A DNA stretch of 64,000 nucleotides. Source: Nocardia terpenica. GTDB taxonomy: Bacteria > Actinomycetota > Actinomycetes > Mycobacteriales > Mycobacteriaceae. Of this stretch, positions 43,212-51,757 are shown in pieces. Under the pieces are notes generated by a model. The model made no database searches, was not told where the DNA came from, and saw only the letters and a list, made by a program, of their open reading frames with translations. The DNA is taken from assembly GCF_013186535.1 (NCBI RefSeq), contig NZ_JABMCZ010000001.1, positions 2,108,001 through 2,172,000 on the forward strand, read 5' to 3'. The translations under genes were made by a program, and so were the position numbers. How positions within the stretch are numbered: the stretch's first letter is position 1; each line of letters starts with the position of its first letter.

Positions 43212-44444
43212 ATGAACGTCAGCCGCCGCCGATTCTTCTCCGGTGCCGCCGCCGGGGCGGCGGGCACCGCCCTGACCGCCGGTCTGCTCGCCGAGGGCGC
43301 GCGGGTGGACGCGGACGCCGCCTCCGATCGGCCCGCCGCGGCCGCGCGGTACCCGTTCCACGGCACGCACCAGTCCGGCATCCTCACCCCCGGTCCCGCG
43401 GCCAAGCAGAACGCCGCCTGCTTCGCCGCCTTCGACGTCACCGCCGCGGGCCGGGCCGGATTGACCGAGCTGATGAAGACCCTCACCGGCCGCGCCCGCG
43501 CCCTGACCGCCGGTGGTCCCGCGCCCGATGCGGGGCTGAGCCAGCCGCCCGCCGACAGCGCCGTGCTGGGCCCGGACATTCCGGCCGACGGCCTCACCGT
43601 CACCGTCGGCGTGGGGGCGAGCCTGTTCGACGACCGTTTCGGCCTCGCCGCGGCCAAGCCCGCCCACCTCACCCCGATGCGCACCTTCCCCAACGACTCC
43701 TTCGAACCGGCGTGGCTGCACGGCGATCTGCTGATCCAGTTCTGCGCCCACCACCACGACACCGTCCACCACGCCATTCGCGACATCACCCGCAAGACCC
43801 GCGGCGCGCTCCAATTGCGCTGGAAGATCGACGGTTACAACTCCCCGGCGCGCCCCTCGGGCACGGGCCGCAACCTGCTGGGCTTCAAGGACGGCACCGC
43901 CAACCCCACCGGCGCCGACGCCGAATCGCTGATCTGGGTGGACGATCCGGCCGAACCCGCCTGGACCCACGGCGGCACCTACCAGGTGGTGCGGGTGATC
44001 CGCATGCTGGTGGAGTTCTGGGACCGGGTCTCGATCGACGAGCAGCAGAACATGTTCGGCCGCCGCCGGGATTCGGGCGCACCGCTGGACGGCAACAACG
44101 AATTCGACGTGCCCGACTACGCCGCCGATCCGAAGGGCTCGGTCATTCCGCTGGATTCCCATATGCGGCTTGCCAATCCGCGCACCCCGGACACCGATCG
44201 GCAGCGGTTGATCCGCCGTTCCTACAACTACGATCTGGGTGTGGAGCCGAACGGAAACCTGGCCGCCGGGCACATCTTCGCCTGCTACCAGCAGGATGTG
44301 CAGCGCCAGTTCGAGGCCGTCCAGACCCGCCTCATCGACGAACCGCTCACCGACTACGTCCAGCCCTTCGGCGGCGGCTATTTCTTCGTCCTGCCCGGCG
44401 TGACCGACGAAAAGGATTGGTACGCAAGGGCCTTGCTGAGCTGA
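43212..44444 (+). CDS. efeB: EfeB: Tat-exported Dyp-type heme peroxidase
   Basis: The protein has 410 residues. Twin-arginine signal SRRRFFSGAAAGAAGTALTAG at ~4-24. Dyp-peroxidase motif GFKDGTANP (GxxDG) near residue 222, with the heme-ligand His later, close to RIDEPLTDYVQPFGGGYFF. EfeB supports ferrous or heme-iron use with EfeUO at acidic pH. Starts 29 bases after the EfeUO stop, in the same operon. Secreted folded via Tat. Confidence 0.93.
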   Translation: MNVSRRRFFSGAAAGAAGTALTAGLLAEGARVDADAASDRPAAAARYPFHGTHQSGILTPGPAAKQNAACFAAFDVTAAGRAGLTELMKTLTGRARALTAGGPAPDAGLSQPPADSAVLGPDIPADGLTVTVGVGASLFDDRFGLAAAKPAHLTPMRTFPNDSFEPAWLHGDLLIQFCAHHHDTVHHAIRDITRKTRGALQLRWKIDGYNSPARPSGTGRNLLGFKDGTANPTGADAESLIWVDDPAEPAWTHGGTYQVVRVIRMLVEFWDRVSIDEQQNMFGRRRDSGAPLDGNNEFDVPDYAADPKGSVIPLDSHMRLANPRTPDTDRQRLIRRSYNYDLGVEPNGNLAAGHIFACYQQDVQRQFEAVQTRLIDEPLTDYVQPFGGGYFFVLPGVTDEKDWYARALLS

Positions 44445-44500
44445 CCCAATCCCGCCGGGCGGGACGCCCGCCGCGCATCCGGAGCCTTGCGTCATCCGGG

Positions 44501-44521
44501 AACGTTAATTAGATTAACGTT
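44501..44521. promoter_or_regulatory. MarR-type operator
   Basis: AACGTTAAT-TAG-ATTAACGTT: nine perfect pairs around three bases, AT-rich in a GC-rich setting, 30 bases upstream of the FAD monooxygenase start. The MarR gene is the second gene of that operon, so autoregulation is expected. Confidence 0.85.
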
Positions 44522-44551
44522 CACAGGAATTCGCCGACGGGAGGAGTCGGA

Positions 44552-46045
44552 ATGACCATGGACGTGATCGTGGTCGGCGGTGGCCCCGTGGGATTGATGA
44601 CGGCGGCGCTGCTGGACGCCGCCGGAGTGCGCGTCGAGGTGTACGAGCGAAATGCCGAGCCGGACCGCGAATCCCGCGCGACCACCGTGCATCCGCGCAC
44701 CCTCGAGGTGCTCACCATGCTGGAGCTGAACGGCCGTCGGCTCAGCGATATCCTGGTGGCGCAGGGGAGTCGGGTACCGCACGCGCATTTCGCCATGCTG
44801 CCCGAGCGGCTCGACTACCGCGGCCTGGACACCCCGTTCCCGTTCGTGCTGATGATCCCGCAGTGGCGCACCGAGCAGGTGCTGGCCGAATACCTACGCG
44901 CACGGTCGATTCCGGTGCACCGCGGCGCGGAGGTGACCGAGGTCGCGCAGTCCGCCGACGGCGTGCGCGTCCGCGTCGGCGGCGCGGAGCACACGGCGCG
45001 CTACCTGGTCGGCGCGGACGGCGCACACAGCCTGGTGCGCAAGGCATCCGGCATCGAGTTCGTCGGCACCGCCCCGACCATGGTCGGTTTCGTCGCCGAC
45101 GTGCGCTTGACCGAACCGGTGACGGCCGCGCGGTACTTCTGGCGCGACACCGCCGGGCACGCCGCGGTGGTTCCGTTGTCCGACGGCATCTTCCGGGTGT
45201 TCGGTATCGAGGCCGCCGACGCCGGGCTGTCCGCCGAACGGGCCAGGGCACGGCAGGCCGAGCCGTTCACCCTCGCCGAACTGCGCGCGGCCCTGATTCG
45301 CATCTGCGGCAGCGACTTCGGCCTGGCCGACGCGCAGTGGCAGTCGCGCAGCAGCAACAGCAGTCGGCACGCCGCGCGCTACCGCGAGGGCCGGATCCTG
45401 CTCGTCGGCGACGCCGCGCACGTGCACCTGCCCGCGGGCGGTCAGGGCCTGAACGTGGGCTTGCAGGACGCCACCAATCTGGCCTGGAAGCTCGCCGCCG
45501 AGATCCACGGCTGGGCGCCGGATCGGTTGCGCACCGGCGACAGTGGATACGACGGCGAGCGCCGCCCGATCGCCGAGCGACTGCTCGCCAACACGCTGGC
45601 GCAGGACGCGCTGATGCACACCTTCACCCCGGCCGGAGCCGCCCTGCGCGACATGGTCAACGGATTCATCGCCCGCCGCGGCGAGGTCGCCGCGGACCTG
45701 GCGGCCTGGCTGTCGGGCCTGGGCGTCGGCTATCCGCGCCCCGACGGAGCGCACCCGCTGGTGGGAACGAAGGCGCCGGATACGGCGCTCGCCGAGGGCA
45801 CGCTGCTGCGCGCGCTGCGCCCGGATCGCTTCCTGCTCCTGGACTTCACCGGCGCGCTCACCGGCCTCGGCTCCGCGCGGGTCGCGGTGGTCACCGCCCA
45901 GCGGCCCGCCGGATGGGATGCCGTGTGCGCCGCGCTGATTCGGCCGGACGGACACGTCGCGCACGCCGCCGAAACGACCGACGGGCTCGCCGCGGAGATC
46001 GCCGCCTGGACCGTACCCGACGCCCACCTCGCCCCCGTCGCATGA
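44552..46045 (+). CDS. FAD-dependent aromatic monooxygenase
   Basis: The protein has 497 residues. DVIVVGGGPVGLMTAALLDA (~4-23), RYLVGADGAHSLVRKASG (DG motif), GRILLVGDAAHVHLPAGGQG (second FAD motif), and a C-terminal thioredoxin-like extension (DRFLLLDFTGAL, VVTAQRPAGWD) as in phenol, resorcinol and polyketide hydroxylases (MhpA/RdmE type). ATG at 44552 has GGGAGGAG upstream. Followed with a four-base overlap by a MarR repressor; the pair is preceded by a clear operator. Likely induced by an aromatic compound and hydroxylating it. Confidence 0.9.
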   Translation: MTMDVIVVGGGPVGLMTAALLDAAGVRVEVYERNAEPDRESRATTVHPRTLEVLTMLELNGRRLSDILVAQGSRVPHAHFAMLPERLDYRGLDTPFPFVLMIPQWRTEQVLAEYLRARSIPVHRGAEVTEVAQSADGVRVRVGGAEHTARYLVGADGAHSLVRKASGIEFVGTAPTMVGFVADVRLTEPVTAARYFWRDTAGHAAVVPLSDGIFRVFGIEAADAGLSAERARARQAEPFTLAELRAALIRICGSDFGLADAQWQSRSSNSSRHAARYREGRILLVGDAAHVHLPAGGQGLNVGLQDATNLAWKLAAEIHGWAPDRLRTGDSGYDGERRPIAERLLANTLAQDALMHTFTPAGAALRDMVNGFIARRGEVAADLAAWLSGLGVGYPRPDGAHPLVGTKAPDTALAEGTLLRALRPDRFLLLDFTGALTGLGSARVAVVTAQRPAGWDAVCAALIRPDGHVAHAAETTDGLAAEIAAWTVPDAHLAPVA

Positions 46046-46554
46046 GCGCGGCCCGGCCGGAGCCACCGGACTACGTGGACGAGATGATGGCGGTCCTGGT
46101 CGGCCGCGGCGCCGACCGGGCGGCGGAGGCCAAGGCGCTCGCCTACCGCATCCGCCGCCTGGCGCACCGGCTCGAGACCGAGATCAAGCGCGAACTCGCC
46201 CCGCTCGGCATCGACCTGTGCGAACTGGAGCTGCTGGCCTGCCTGATCCGCACCGAGCCCGACCACCGCCTCAGCGCGGGACAACTGGTCGCCGACCTGC
46301 AACTCACCTCGGGCGCGGTCACCAACCGGGTCCGCCAACTGGAGCAAAAGGGCTGGGTCACCAGGGATTTCGACCCATCCGACCGCCGCTCGGTGCTGGT
46401 CACACTGACCCCCGCGGGCGAGAAACGCGCCATGGAGGTCTTCGCGGTAAAAACCGACACGGAACACGCTGTCCTGTCCGCCCTCTCCCCGCCCACCCAG
46501 CGCCGAATCAACAACGACCTCCGCACCGTCCTACTCTCCCTGGAGAATCCTTAG
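46042..46554 (+). CDS. MarR-family regulator
   Basis: The protein has 170 residues. Winged helix: LCELELLACLIRTEPDHRLS, LQLTSGAVTNRVRQLEQKGW and wing DPSDRRSVLVTLTPAG, the MarR signature. Start ATG overlaps the monooxygenase stop. It likely binds the AACGTTAAT inverted repeat at 44501-44521 and represses its own operon until an aromatic ligand arrives. Confidence 0.93.
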   Translation: MSAARPEPPDYVDEMMAVLVGRGADRAAEAKALAYRIRRLAHRLETEIKRELAPLGIDLCELELLACLIRTEPDHRLSAGQLVADLQLTSGAVTNRVRQLEQKGWVTRDFDPSDRRSVLVTLTPAGEKRAMEVFAVKTDTEHAVLSALSPPTQRRINNDLRTVLLSLENP

Positions 46555-46573
46555 CGTTCTTTCTCGGGTTACG

Positions 46574-46993
46574 GTGGCCCCAGGCGGCCTCCCGGCCCAT
46601 ATTCTGCTCGTTCACGCCATTGTGGTGCTCGCGCCGGTGACGTCGGTGTTGGCGATTGCGGCGGCGGTGTGGCCCGCCGCGCGCAGGCGGCTGGTCTGGC
46701 CGGTGCTGGTGCTCGCGGCCGTCGTCGCGATCACGACGCCGATCACCACCGATGCGGGGGAGTGGCTGGAGAAGCGGGTGGGGCGAAGCCCGCAGTTGCA
46801 CAACCACACTCATCTCGGCGACACGTTCGTCTACTTCGCCGTCGCGCTGCTGGTGGTGGCCGTCCTGCTGGCGGTCGTGCACATGGTCGAGTCCCGGGGC
46901 CGCTCGCTGTCGCGGCTGCTGGTCGGCGCGGTCGCGGTGCTCACCATTGCCGCGAGCGTCGCGGCCACGGTGCAGGTGTACCGGATCGGCTAG
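46574..46993 (+). CDS. DUF2231-family membrane protein
   Basis: The protein has 139 residues with four hydrophobic helices. The opening LPAHILLVHAIVVLAPVTSV with two histidines and the later HNHTHLGDTFVYFAVAL are hallmarks of DUF2231. The histidines suggest heme or metal binding in the membrane, as proposed for the family; function is unknown. GTG start at 46574, 19 bases after the MarR stop, possibly cotranscribed. Confidence 0.85.
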   Translation: MAPGGLPAHILLVHAIVVLAPVTSVLAIAAAVWPAARRRLVWPVLVLAAVVAITTPITTDAGEWLEKRVGRSPQLHNHTHLGDTFVYFAVALLVVAVLLAVVHMVESRGRSLSRLLVGAVAVLTIAASVAATVQVYRIG

Positions 46994-47046
46994 TCCGGGG
47001 CCGGCGCGGCGTGGAGCGGGGTGGCCGCCCGGCCCGCCCGCACGAG

Positions 47047-47577
47047 TCATCGGGGCTGAGCCGCCACCGTCGTCATCGGGCACTGCCACCTCGGGCGCAG
47101 CGGCGGGCGGGCATGCGGATCCCGCTGCGCCGCCGCGTCGAGGAGTCGGCGGATATCGCCGTCGGTGGCGAACGCGCATCGCCGGTGCGGGCGATCGGGT
47201 TCGGGCCGAGGAGGTTTCGAGTCCTCGAGACAGACGACATTGTCGACCAGCTCACCCAGGCGGGCGGCCGCGCGCGGCGAGACGGTGGGCGCGATCGCGA
47301 CGACCCGCACGGCTCCCCGCGCGTACGCGGTGCGCGCCACGGCGGCCACGGCCTCCGCGTCGACAATGCTGTCGGCGACGACGAGAACGGTTATGCCCGA
47401 GAGCGATTCGTGCGCCTCGAGCGTCGCGTCGAGCGAAATACCCAGCGAGACGGCGATTCCGTAGGCCAGCGGCACCCCGCCGCCCGGCAATGCCACGATC
47501 CGCACGTCCTCCCCGCGGAACGCCCACAGCCGATCGAGGAGCAGGCGACTGACCTGGCATCTGTCAACGGTACCCAT
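47047..47577 (-). CDS. Phosphoribosyltransferase-like protein with degenerate PRPP motif
   Basis: The protein has 176 residues. The N-terminal half fits stand-alone phosphoribosyltransferase-like proteins (RIVALPGGGVPLAYGIAVSL). Where the PRPP loop should read VDDxxxTG it has VLVVADSIVDAEAVAAVA, so one acidic residue and the TG are lost. It is followed by the usual VVAIAPTVSPRAAARL and a C-terminal Arg/Pro-rich tail. It may bind a nucleotide or phosphosugar without transferase activity. ATG 47577 has GGAGG at good spacing. It stands alone. Confidence 0.7.
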   Translation of the reverse strand: MGTVDRCQVSRLLLDRLWAFRGEDVRIVALPGGGVPLAYGIAVSLGISLDATLEAHESLSGITVLVVADSIVDAEAVAAVARTAYARGAVRVVAIAPTVSPRAAARLGELVDNVVCLEDSKPPRPEPDRPHRRCAFATDGDIRRLLDAAAQRDPHARPPLRPRWQCPMTTVAAQPR

Positions 47578-47673
47578 GAACAACCTCCGACGGTCGGCGT
47601 CACGTCCCTGGAATGCCGATACTACACGACGTAGTTGTTTATGGGGTCGTATCCAATGCCACTGCGACGCAGG

Positions 47674-48306
47674 TTACTTCGCGGTGCGATAGATCCAGGG
47701 GCGGGCGAGCCGGTCCCGGGCCCGGAAGTTCTCGATCAGGTCCGCCGACAGCAGGGTTTCGCCGACGGTGTCCAGACCCTCGAGCAGGAGCCGCCGACCG
47801 CGTTCGTCCACGGCGAAGTGGTGAACGGGGCCGTGCGCGGCCCCGACCCGGCAGCGCTCGAGGTCCACCTCCACCGCGCTCACCTGTTGGTCGTCGAAGA
47901 TCTCCGTCGTGAGCTCGGCGTGCTCGGCGGGTGAAAGGGCCAGCGGGAGAAGGCCGTTGCGATAGCAGTTGGCCTCGAAGATCGCGCCGAAGCTCGGCGC
48001 GATCACGGCGCGGAAACCGGACTGCCGCAGCGCCCACACCGCGGTCTCCCGGGAACTGCCGCAGCCGAAGTTGGCCCCGGCGACCAGCACACACGCCCGC
48101 CGATACGGCTCCCGGTTCAGGACGAAGTCCGCGATCTCGCGGCCCTGCGCATCGAAACGCCAATTCGCGAACAGCGCCTTGGCATAACCGCTCTTGGACA
48201 GCGCGGTCATGCGCACGCGCGACGGCGCGATGGCGTCGGTATCGATATTGGCGCGAAGCAGCGGCGCGGCGATACCCCGCACCACGGTCAACGGATCCCC
48301 GGTCAC
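47674..48306 (-). CDS. LeuD-type small subunit of an aconitase-family hydratase
   Basis: The protein has 210 residues with the swivel domain of the aconitase superfamily: LLRANIDTDAIAPSRVR near the N-terminus and GANFGCGSSRETAVWALRQSGFRAVIAPSF (substrate-binding GSSRE) in the middle. Its GTG start overlaps the large-subunit stop. Because it is grouped with a lyase and a GntR regulator and not with leucine genes, the substrate is probably not isopropylmalate. Maleate-, dimethylmaleate- or citraconate-type hydration are candidates. Confidence 0.88.
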   Translation of the reverse strand: MTGDPLTVVRGIAAPLLRANIDTDAIAPSRVRMTALSKSGYAKALFANWRFDAQGREIADFVLNREPYRRACVLVAGANFGCGSSRETAVWALRQSGFRAVIAPSFGAIFEANCYRNGLLPLALSPAEHAELTTEIFDDQQVSAVEVDLERCRVGAAHGPVHHFAVDERGRRLLLEGLDTVGETLLSADLIENFRARDRLARPWIYRTAK

Positions 48307-49700
48307 GACAACACCTCCCGGGCGTCGGCGATGCGTCCCGCGAGCGCCGACGCGGCGACGGTCGCGGGGCTGGCGAGATGGGTGCGGACGCCCGGCCCCT
48401 GGCGTCCCTCGAAATTCCGGTTGGTCGAGCTGATCGTGCGCGCGCCCGCGGCGAATCCCTCGCCCCCGGCGAAAAAGCAGAAACCGCACCCGGATTCACG
48501 CCATTCGAACCCGGCGTCGAGGAAGATCCGGTCCAGGCCCTCCCGTTCGGCGGCCCGCCGGACCGCGCTCGATCCCGGAATGCAGATCGCCCGCACCCCA
48601 TCGGATACCTTGCGCCCCTGCACGATTCGCGCCGCGGCGCGCAGGTCGTCGAGCCTGGCATTGGTGCACGAGCCGAGGAAGGCCACCTGCACCGGCAGAT
48701 CCCGCATCCGCTGCCCGGCAGACAGATCCATGTACTCCAGCCCGCGCCGCGCCGCCGCCGGGTCGGCGAGATCGTCCGGATGCGGCACCCGCCCGTCCAC
48801 ACCCACCGCGAACTGGGGGCTGGTACCCCAGGTCACCTGCGGCGCCAAGGTGTCGACGCCGAGGGTGACCGTGCGGTCGTAGCGCGCGTCGTCGTCGCTG
48901 CGCAGCGCGCGCCACGCCGCCGCGGCCCGCTCCCACGACCGCCCGGTGGGCGCGTAGGGGCGACCGCGCACATAGCGCAGCACCGTCTCGTCGGGGGCGA
49001 CCGTGCCGGTCCAGGCCGCGCACTCGACGGCCATGTTGCACAACGTCATTCGCCCCTCCACGCTCATCTCCGAGATCGCGGTACCGGCGAACTCGATGGC
49101 GTGCCCGCGCCCGCCCGCCGCGCCGATGCGCGCGATCAGGGCGAGAATCAGGTCCTTGGCGTATACGCCGTCCGCGAGACGGCCCTCGAAGCGGACGAGC
49201 ATCGTGGGCGGGCGGCGCACCGCCAGGGTCTGGGTGCTCAGCGCGTGTTCCATCTCGGTGACCCCGACGCCCCACGCCAGGCCGCCCACGCCGCCGAGGG
49301 TGCAGGTGTGGCTGTCGGCGCAGACCATCGTCGCCCCGGGCAGCGCGATCCCCAGTTCGGGGAAGACCACGTGCGAGATGCCCTGCGCGGGATCGCCGAT
49401 GTCGAACAGGGTGATGCCGCGCGCGTGGGCCTCGTCGCGGAAGCCGCGGATGAACATCTCGCCCGACGGGATCGGGGTCGCGTCGCCGCGGCCCGGCCGG
49501 GTGTCGACGACGTGGTCCATCGTCCCGAACGCGAGGCCGCTGTCGTAGAGCTGCCTGCCCTGCTCGCGCAGGCCGCGCAGGGCGAGCGCGCCGCTGCGCT
49601 CGTGCAACAGCACGCGGTCGATGTGCAGCAGCGCGGTGCCGTCGCCGAGTTCGGTGATCACGTGCTGGTCCCAGATCTTGTCGAGAACGGATCGGTTCAT
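48303..49700 (-). CDS. LeuC-type large subunit of an aconitase-family hydratase
   Basis: The protein has 465 residues. Iron-sulfur cysteines are visible in VCADSHTCTLGGVGG, VAFLGSCTNARLDDLR and the SGCGFCFFAGGEGF region. The VYAKDLILALIARIGAAGG and EMSVEGRMTLCNMAVECAA segments are conserved in homoaconitase/IPMI proteins. The cluster should hold a 4Fe-4S centre. Its partner is the small subunit directly downstream, and the lyase gene lies four bases upstream. The three form one operon that differs from the leucine pathway in neighbours. Confidence 0.9.
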   Translation of the reverse strand: MNRSVLDKIWDQHVITELGDGTALLHIDRVLLHERSGALALRGLREQGRQLYDSGLAFGTMDHVVDTRPGRGDATPIPSGEMFIRGFRDEAHARGITLFDIGDPAQGISHVVFPELGIALPGATMVCADSHTCTLGGVGGLAWGVGVTEMEHALSTQTLAVRRPPTMLVRFEGRLADGVYAKDLILALIARIGAAGGRGHAIEFAGTAISEMSVEGRMTLCNMAVECAAWTGTVAPDETVLRYVRGRPYAPTGRSWERAAAAWRALRSDDDARYDRTVTLGVDTLAPQVTWGTSPQFAVGVDGRVPHPDDLADPAAARRGLEYMDLSAGQRMRDLPVQVAFLGSCTNARLDDLRAAARIVQGRKVSDGVRAICIPGSSAVRRAAEREGLDRIFLDAGFEWRESGCGFCFFAGGEGFAAGARTISSTNRNFEGRQGPGVRTHLASPATVAASALAGRIADAREVLS

Positions 49701-49704
49701 CTGC

Positions 49705-50583
49705 TCACCGCCGCAGGTAGAGGTCTTCGAGCCGCTCGATCTCGCGCATGCCCATCAGGTCGTGGACCTCGCGGAACGGCACGGTCAGCTCGGCCAGGTT
49801 CCAGGTGCCGCCGTCGGCGACCACGCGGGCCAGGGCGGTGCGCATGCCGTGCAGGGCCGACATCAGCAGCACGCCGGGCAGGCTCACCCGCGCCACACCC
49901 AGGTCCTGCAATTCGCGGAAGGTCAAGTGCTGCGGGGACTTTCCGCCCTCGACGATATTGATGGCGACCGGGCCGTCGATCCCGTCGACCGCGCTGCGGA
50001 TCAGCTCGCGCGAGGTCATGCCGTCGACGAAGACCATGGTGGCCCCGGCCTCCAGGTAGGCGTTGCCGCGCCGGACGACGCCGTCGATGCCCTCGACCGC
50101 CAGCGCGTCGGTGCGGGCATTGATCACGAAGTCCGGGTCTCGCCGGGCCTGGGTGGCCGCCCGCACCTTGCCCACGGCCTCGTCGAGATCGATGAGCTGT
50201 TTGCCGTCGAGGTGCCCACATCGCTTGGGCGCCACCTGATCTTCGAGATTGATCCCCGCGGCACCGGCCCGTTCGAACGCCCGGACCGTGTAGTGCACAT
50301 TGACCGCATTGCCGAATCCGGTGTCGGCGTCGCCCATGACCGGGACGCGCACGGCGCGCGCGATCCGCTCGGTGACGCCGACCATATCGGTCATGGACAG
50401 GAACGAGTAGTCCGGGTAGCCCAGGTGGGTGGCCGAAATGCCCAGGCCGGTGCATTGGATCGCCGGAAAGCCCGCCTGCTCGGCGAGTTTGGCGCTGAGC
50501 GGGTCGAACGCCCCCGGCATGACGAGAAGTTCGGGGCCGAGGATGAGCTCCTTCAGCCGTGCGGCCGGGCTGTCGGTCGGCAT
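49705..50583 (-). CDS. PEP-mutase-family lyase (2,3-dimethylmalate or methylisocitrate lyase-like)
   Basis: The protein has 292 residues. Motifs: LVMPGAFDPLSAKLAEQAGF, GLGISATHLGYPDYSFL, PVMGDADTGFGNAVNV (metal-binding DxDTG) and the signature LEDQVAPKRCGHLDGKQLI. It matches the carboxyphosphoenolpyruvate mutase/oxaloacetate lyase subgroup. ATG 50583 has AAGGAGAG. First gene of the operon with LeuC- and LeuD-like subunits. In Eubacterium barkeri nicotinate breakdown, a LeuCD-type dimethylmaleate hydratase and a lyase of this family work in sequence to give propionate and pyruvate; a comparable route is my inference. Confidence 0.87.
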   Translation of the reverse strand: MPTDSPAARLKELILGPELLVMPGAFDPLSAKLAEQAGFPAIQCTGLGISATHLGYPDYSFLSMTDMVGVTERIARAVRVPVMGDADTGFGNAVNVHYTVRAFERAGAAGINLEDQVAPKRCGHLDGKQLIDLDEAVGKVRAATQARRDPDFVINARTDALAVEGIDGVVRRGNAYLEAGATMVFVDGMTSRELIRSAVDGIDGPVAINIVEGGKSPQHLTFRELQDLGVARVSLPGVLLMSALHGMRTALARVVADGGTWNLAELTVPFREVHDLMGMREIERLEDLYLRR

Positions 50584-50607
50584 TGATCTCTCCTTGATCG
50601 AGTGCGG

Positions 50608-50682
50608 ATGGTATGCCATCGTGCGCTCCATCCGGCAAAGATGTCAACGAGTGCCTTGAAAATCCCTCGAATGGCATGCCAT
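50608..50682. promoter_or_regulatory. Two GntR operator-like palindromes
   Basis: ATGGTATGCCAT (50608-50619) and ATGGCATGCCAT (50671-50682, perfect) differ at one base and lie 63 bp apart in the divergent promoter between the lyase operon and the FadR-type gene. Both fit a short GntR/FadR-type dyad and could support looping or dual control. Confidence 0.75.
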
Positions 50683-50746
50683 ATTGGGTCGACGGGCGGA
50701 ATGCCGCGACTCGGGAGAGCGGAGGCCGGATGTCTAGAGTGAGCCC

Positions 50747-51439
50747 ATGACAGGTTCGACCACGACGCAATCGGTGACCGAGCAGCTGCGGGCGAAGGTG
50801 CTCGACGGCGAGCTCGCGTCCGGCAGCCGCCTACAGGAGCGCAATCTCGCGCAGCTGCTGTCGGTCTCGCGCACCCCGGTGCGCGATTCGCTGCAGGTGC
50901 TGGCGGGCGAGGGCCTGCTCGACTACTCCCCGCACAGCGGCTACGTCGTGCGCGAGTTCGACCTGACCGACGTCCTGCACGCCTTCGACATGCGAATCGC
51001 GCTGGAGGGCATGGCATGTCGCGCCCTCGCGGGCAAACCCGAACGCGCGCGGACCCTCCCGCTGCTACACGCCAACCTCGACCGCGCCACCGACACGGTG
51101 GACCGCGGCGAATGGTCCCCCGACCGTCAGGGCCGCTGGCTGGAACTGAACCTGGAATTCCACAACATCATCCTGGCGGCCGCCGGAAACCCGTATCTGG
51201 TCCGCGGCGTGGAACAGGCCCGCCGCGCCCCCCTGATCTACGACGCCAGGCACCGCCGAGACGGCGATATAGGCCACTGGTTCACCCACGACGAGGTCCG
51301 CCAGGCCCTCGCCGACCACCGCCGCATAGCCGACGCCCTCACCGACGGCCCCCCCGATCGCGCGGAATTCCTCATGCGCGAACACATCTACACCAACCGC
51401 GAGCAGATCCGCCGCCACGGAAATCGTACTGGGGAGTGA
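50747..51439 (+). CDS. GntR-family regulator, FadR (FCD) subfamily
   Basis: The protein has 230 residues. Winged helix ~8-75 (VTEQLRAKVLDGELASGSRL, SVSRTPVRDSLQVLAGEGLL), then an all-helical FCD ligand domain with the metal-binding residues expected from LNLEFHNIIL and FLMREHIYTNREQIRRH. FCD regulators often sense organic acids. It is divergent from the LeuCD-like/lyase operon with two matching operators between, so an organic acid of that pathway is its likely ligand. Confidence 0.92.
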   Translation: MTGSTTTQSVTEQLRAKVLDGELASGSRLQERNLAQLLSVSRTPVRDSLQVLAGEGLLDYSPHSGYVVREFDLTDVLHAFDMRIALEGMACRALAGKPERARTLPLLHANLDRATDTVDRGEWSPDRQGRWLELNLEFHNIILAAAGNPYLVRGVEQARRAPLIYDARHRRDGDIGHWFTHDEVRQALADHRRIADALTDGPPDRAEFLMREHIYTNREQIRRHGNRTGE

Positions 51440-51505
51440 TGCGGCGGGCAGACGACGGCTGGCACGCTGGAGTGGTCGTTGTGGTTCGAAAGACAGGAGA
51501 ACGAC

Positions 51506-51694
51506 GTGGGGTTGATCAGCAGACTTCGGGGGCGTAGGTCGTGGCGCGAGGAGCGCGCCCGGACCGAGGCGTACGAGCGGGCGATCCGGGCGGGAGCTTC
51601 GCAGCCGCAGGCCGCCGCCGCGGCCGAGGAGGCCGCGCGGCGAGCACGGCGGCGTCGGCGGGTGCTGCGCGCCGGTGCCGTCAGCGGCGGGTAG
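51506..51694 (+). CDS. Small basic protein, unknown
   Basis: The protein has 62 residues, very Arg/Ala-rich, with one long predicted helix (REERARTEAYERAIRAGASQ, then an Ala/Glu stretch and an Arg cluster RRARRRRRVLR). A ribosome site AGGAGA stands seven bases before the GTG. Composition suggests nucleic-acid or membrane-surface binding, but no family is recognised. A short gene; it may be real because of the ribosome site and GC-ending codons. Confidence 0.5.
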   Translation: MGLISRLRGRRSWREERARTEAYERAIRAGASQPQAAAAAEEAARRARRRRRVLRAGAVSGG

Positions 51695-51757
51695 TTCCCG
51701 GAGTTTCCGAGCGGAGTCGATGTCCTCGCCGAGGACGTCGATTTCCGCTGTCCCGGA

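Noticed and set aside
47621..47635. ACTAC-ACGAC-GTAGT as an operator
   Set aside because: Only five-base arms and not clearly placed before a start codon; too weak to list.
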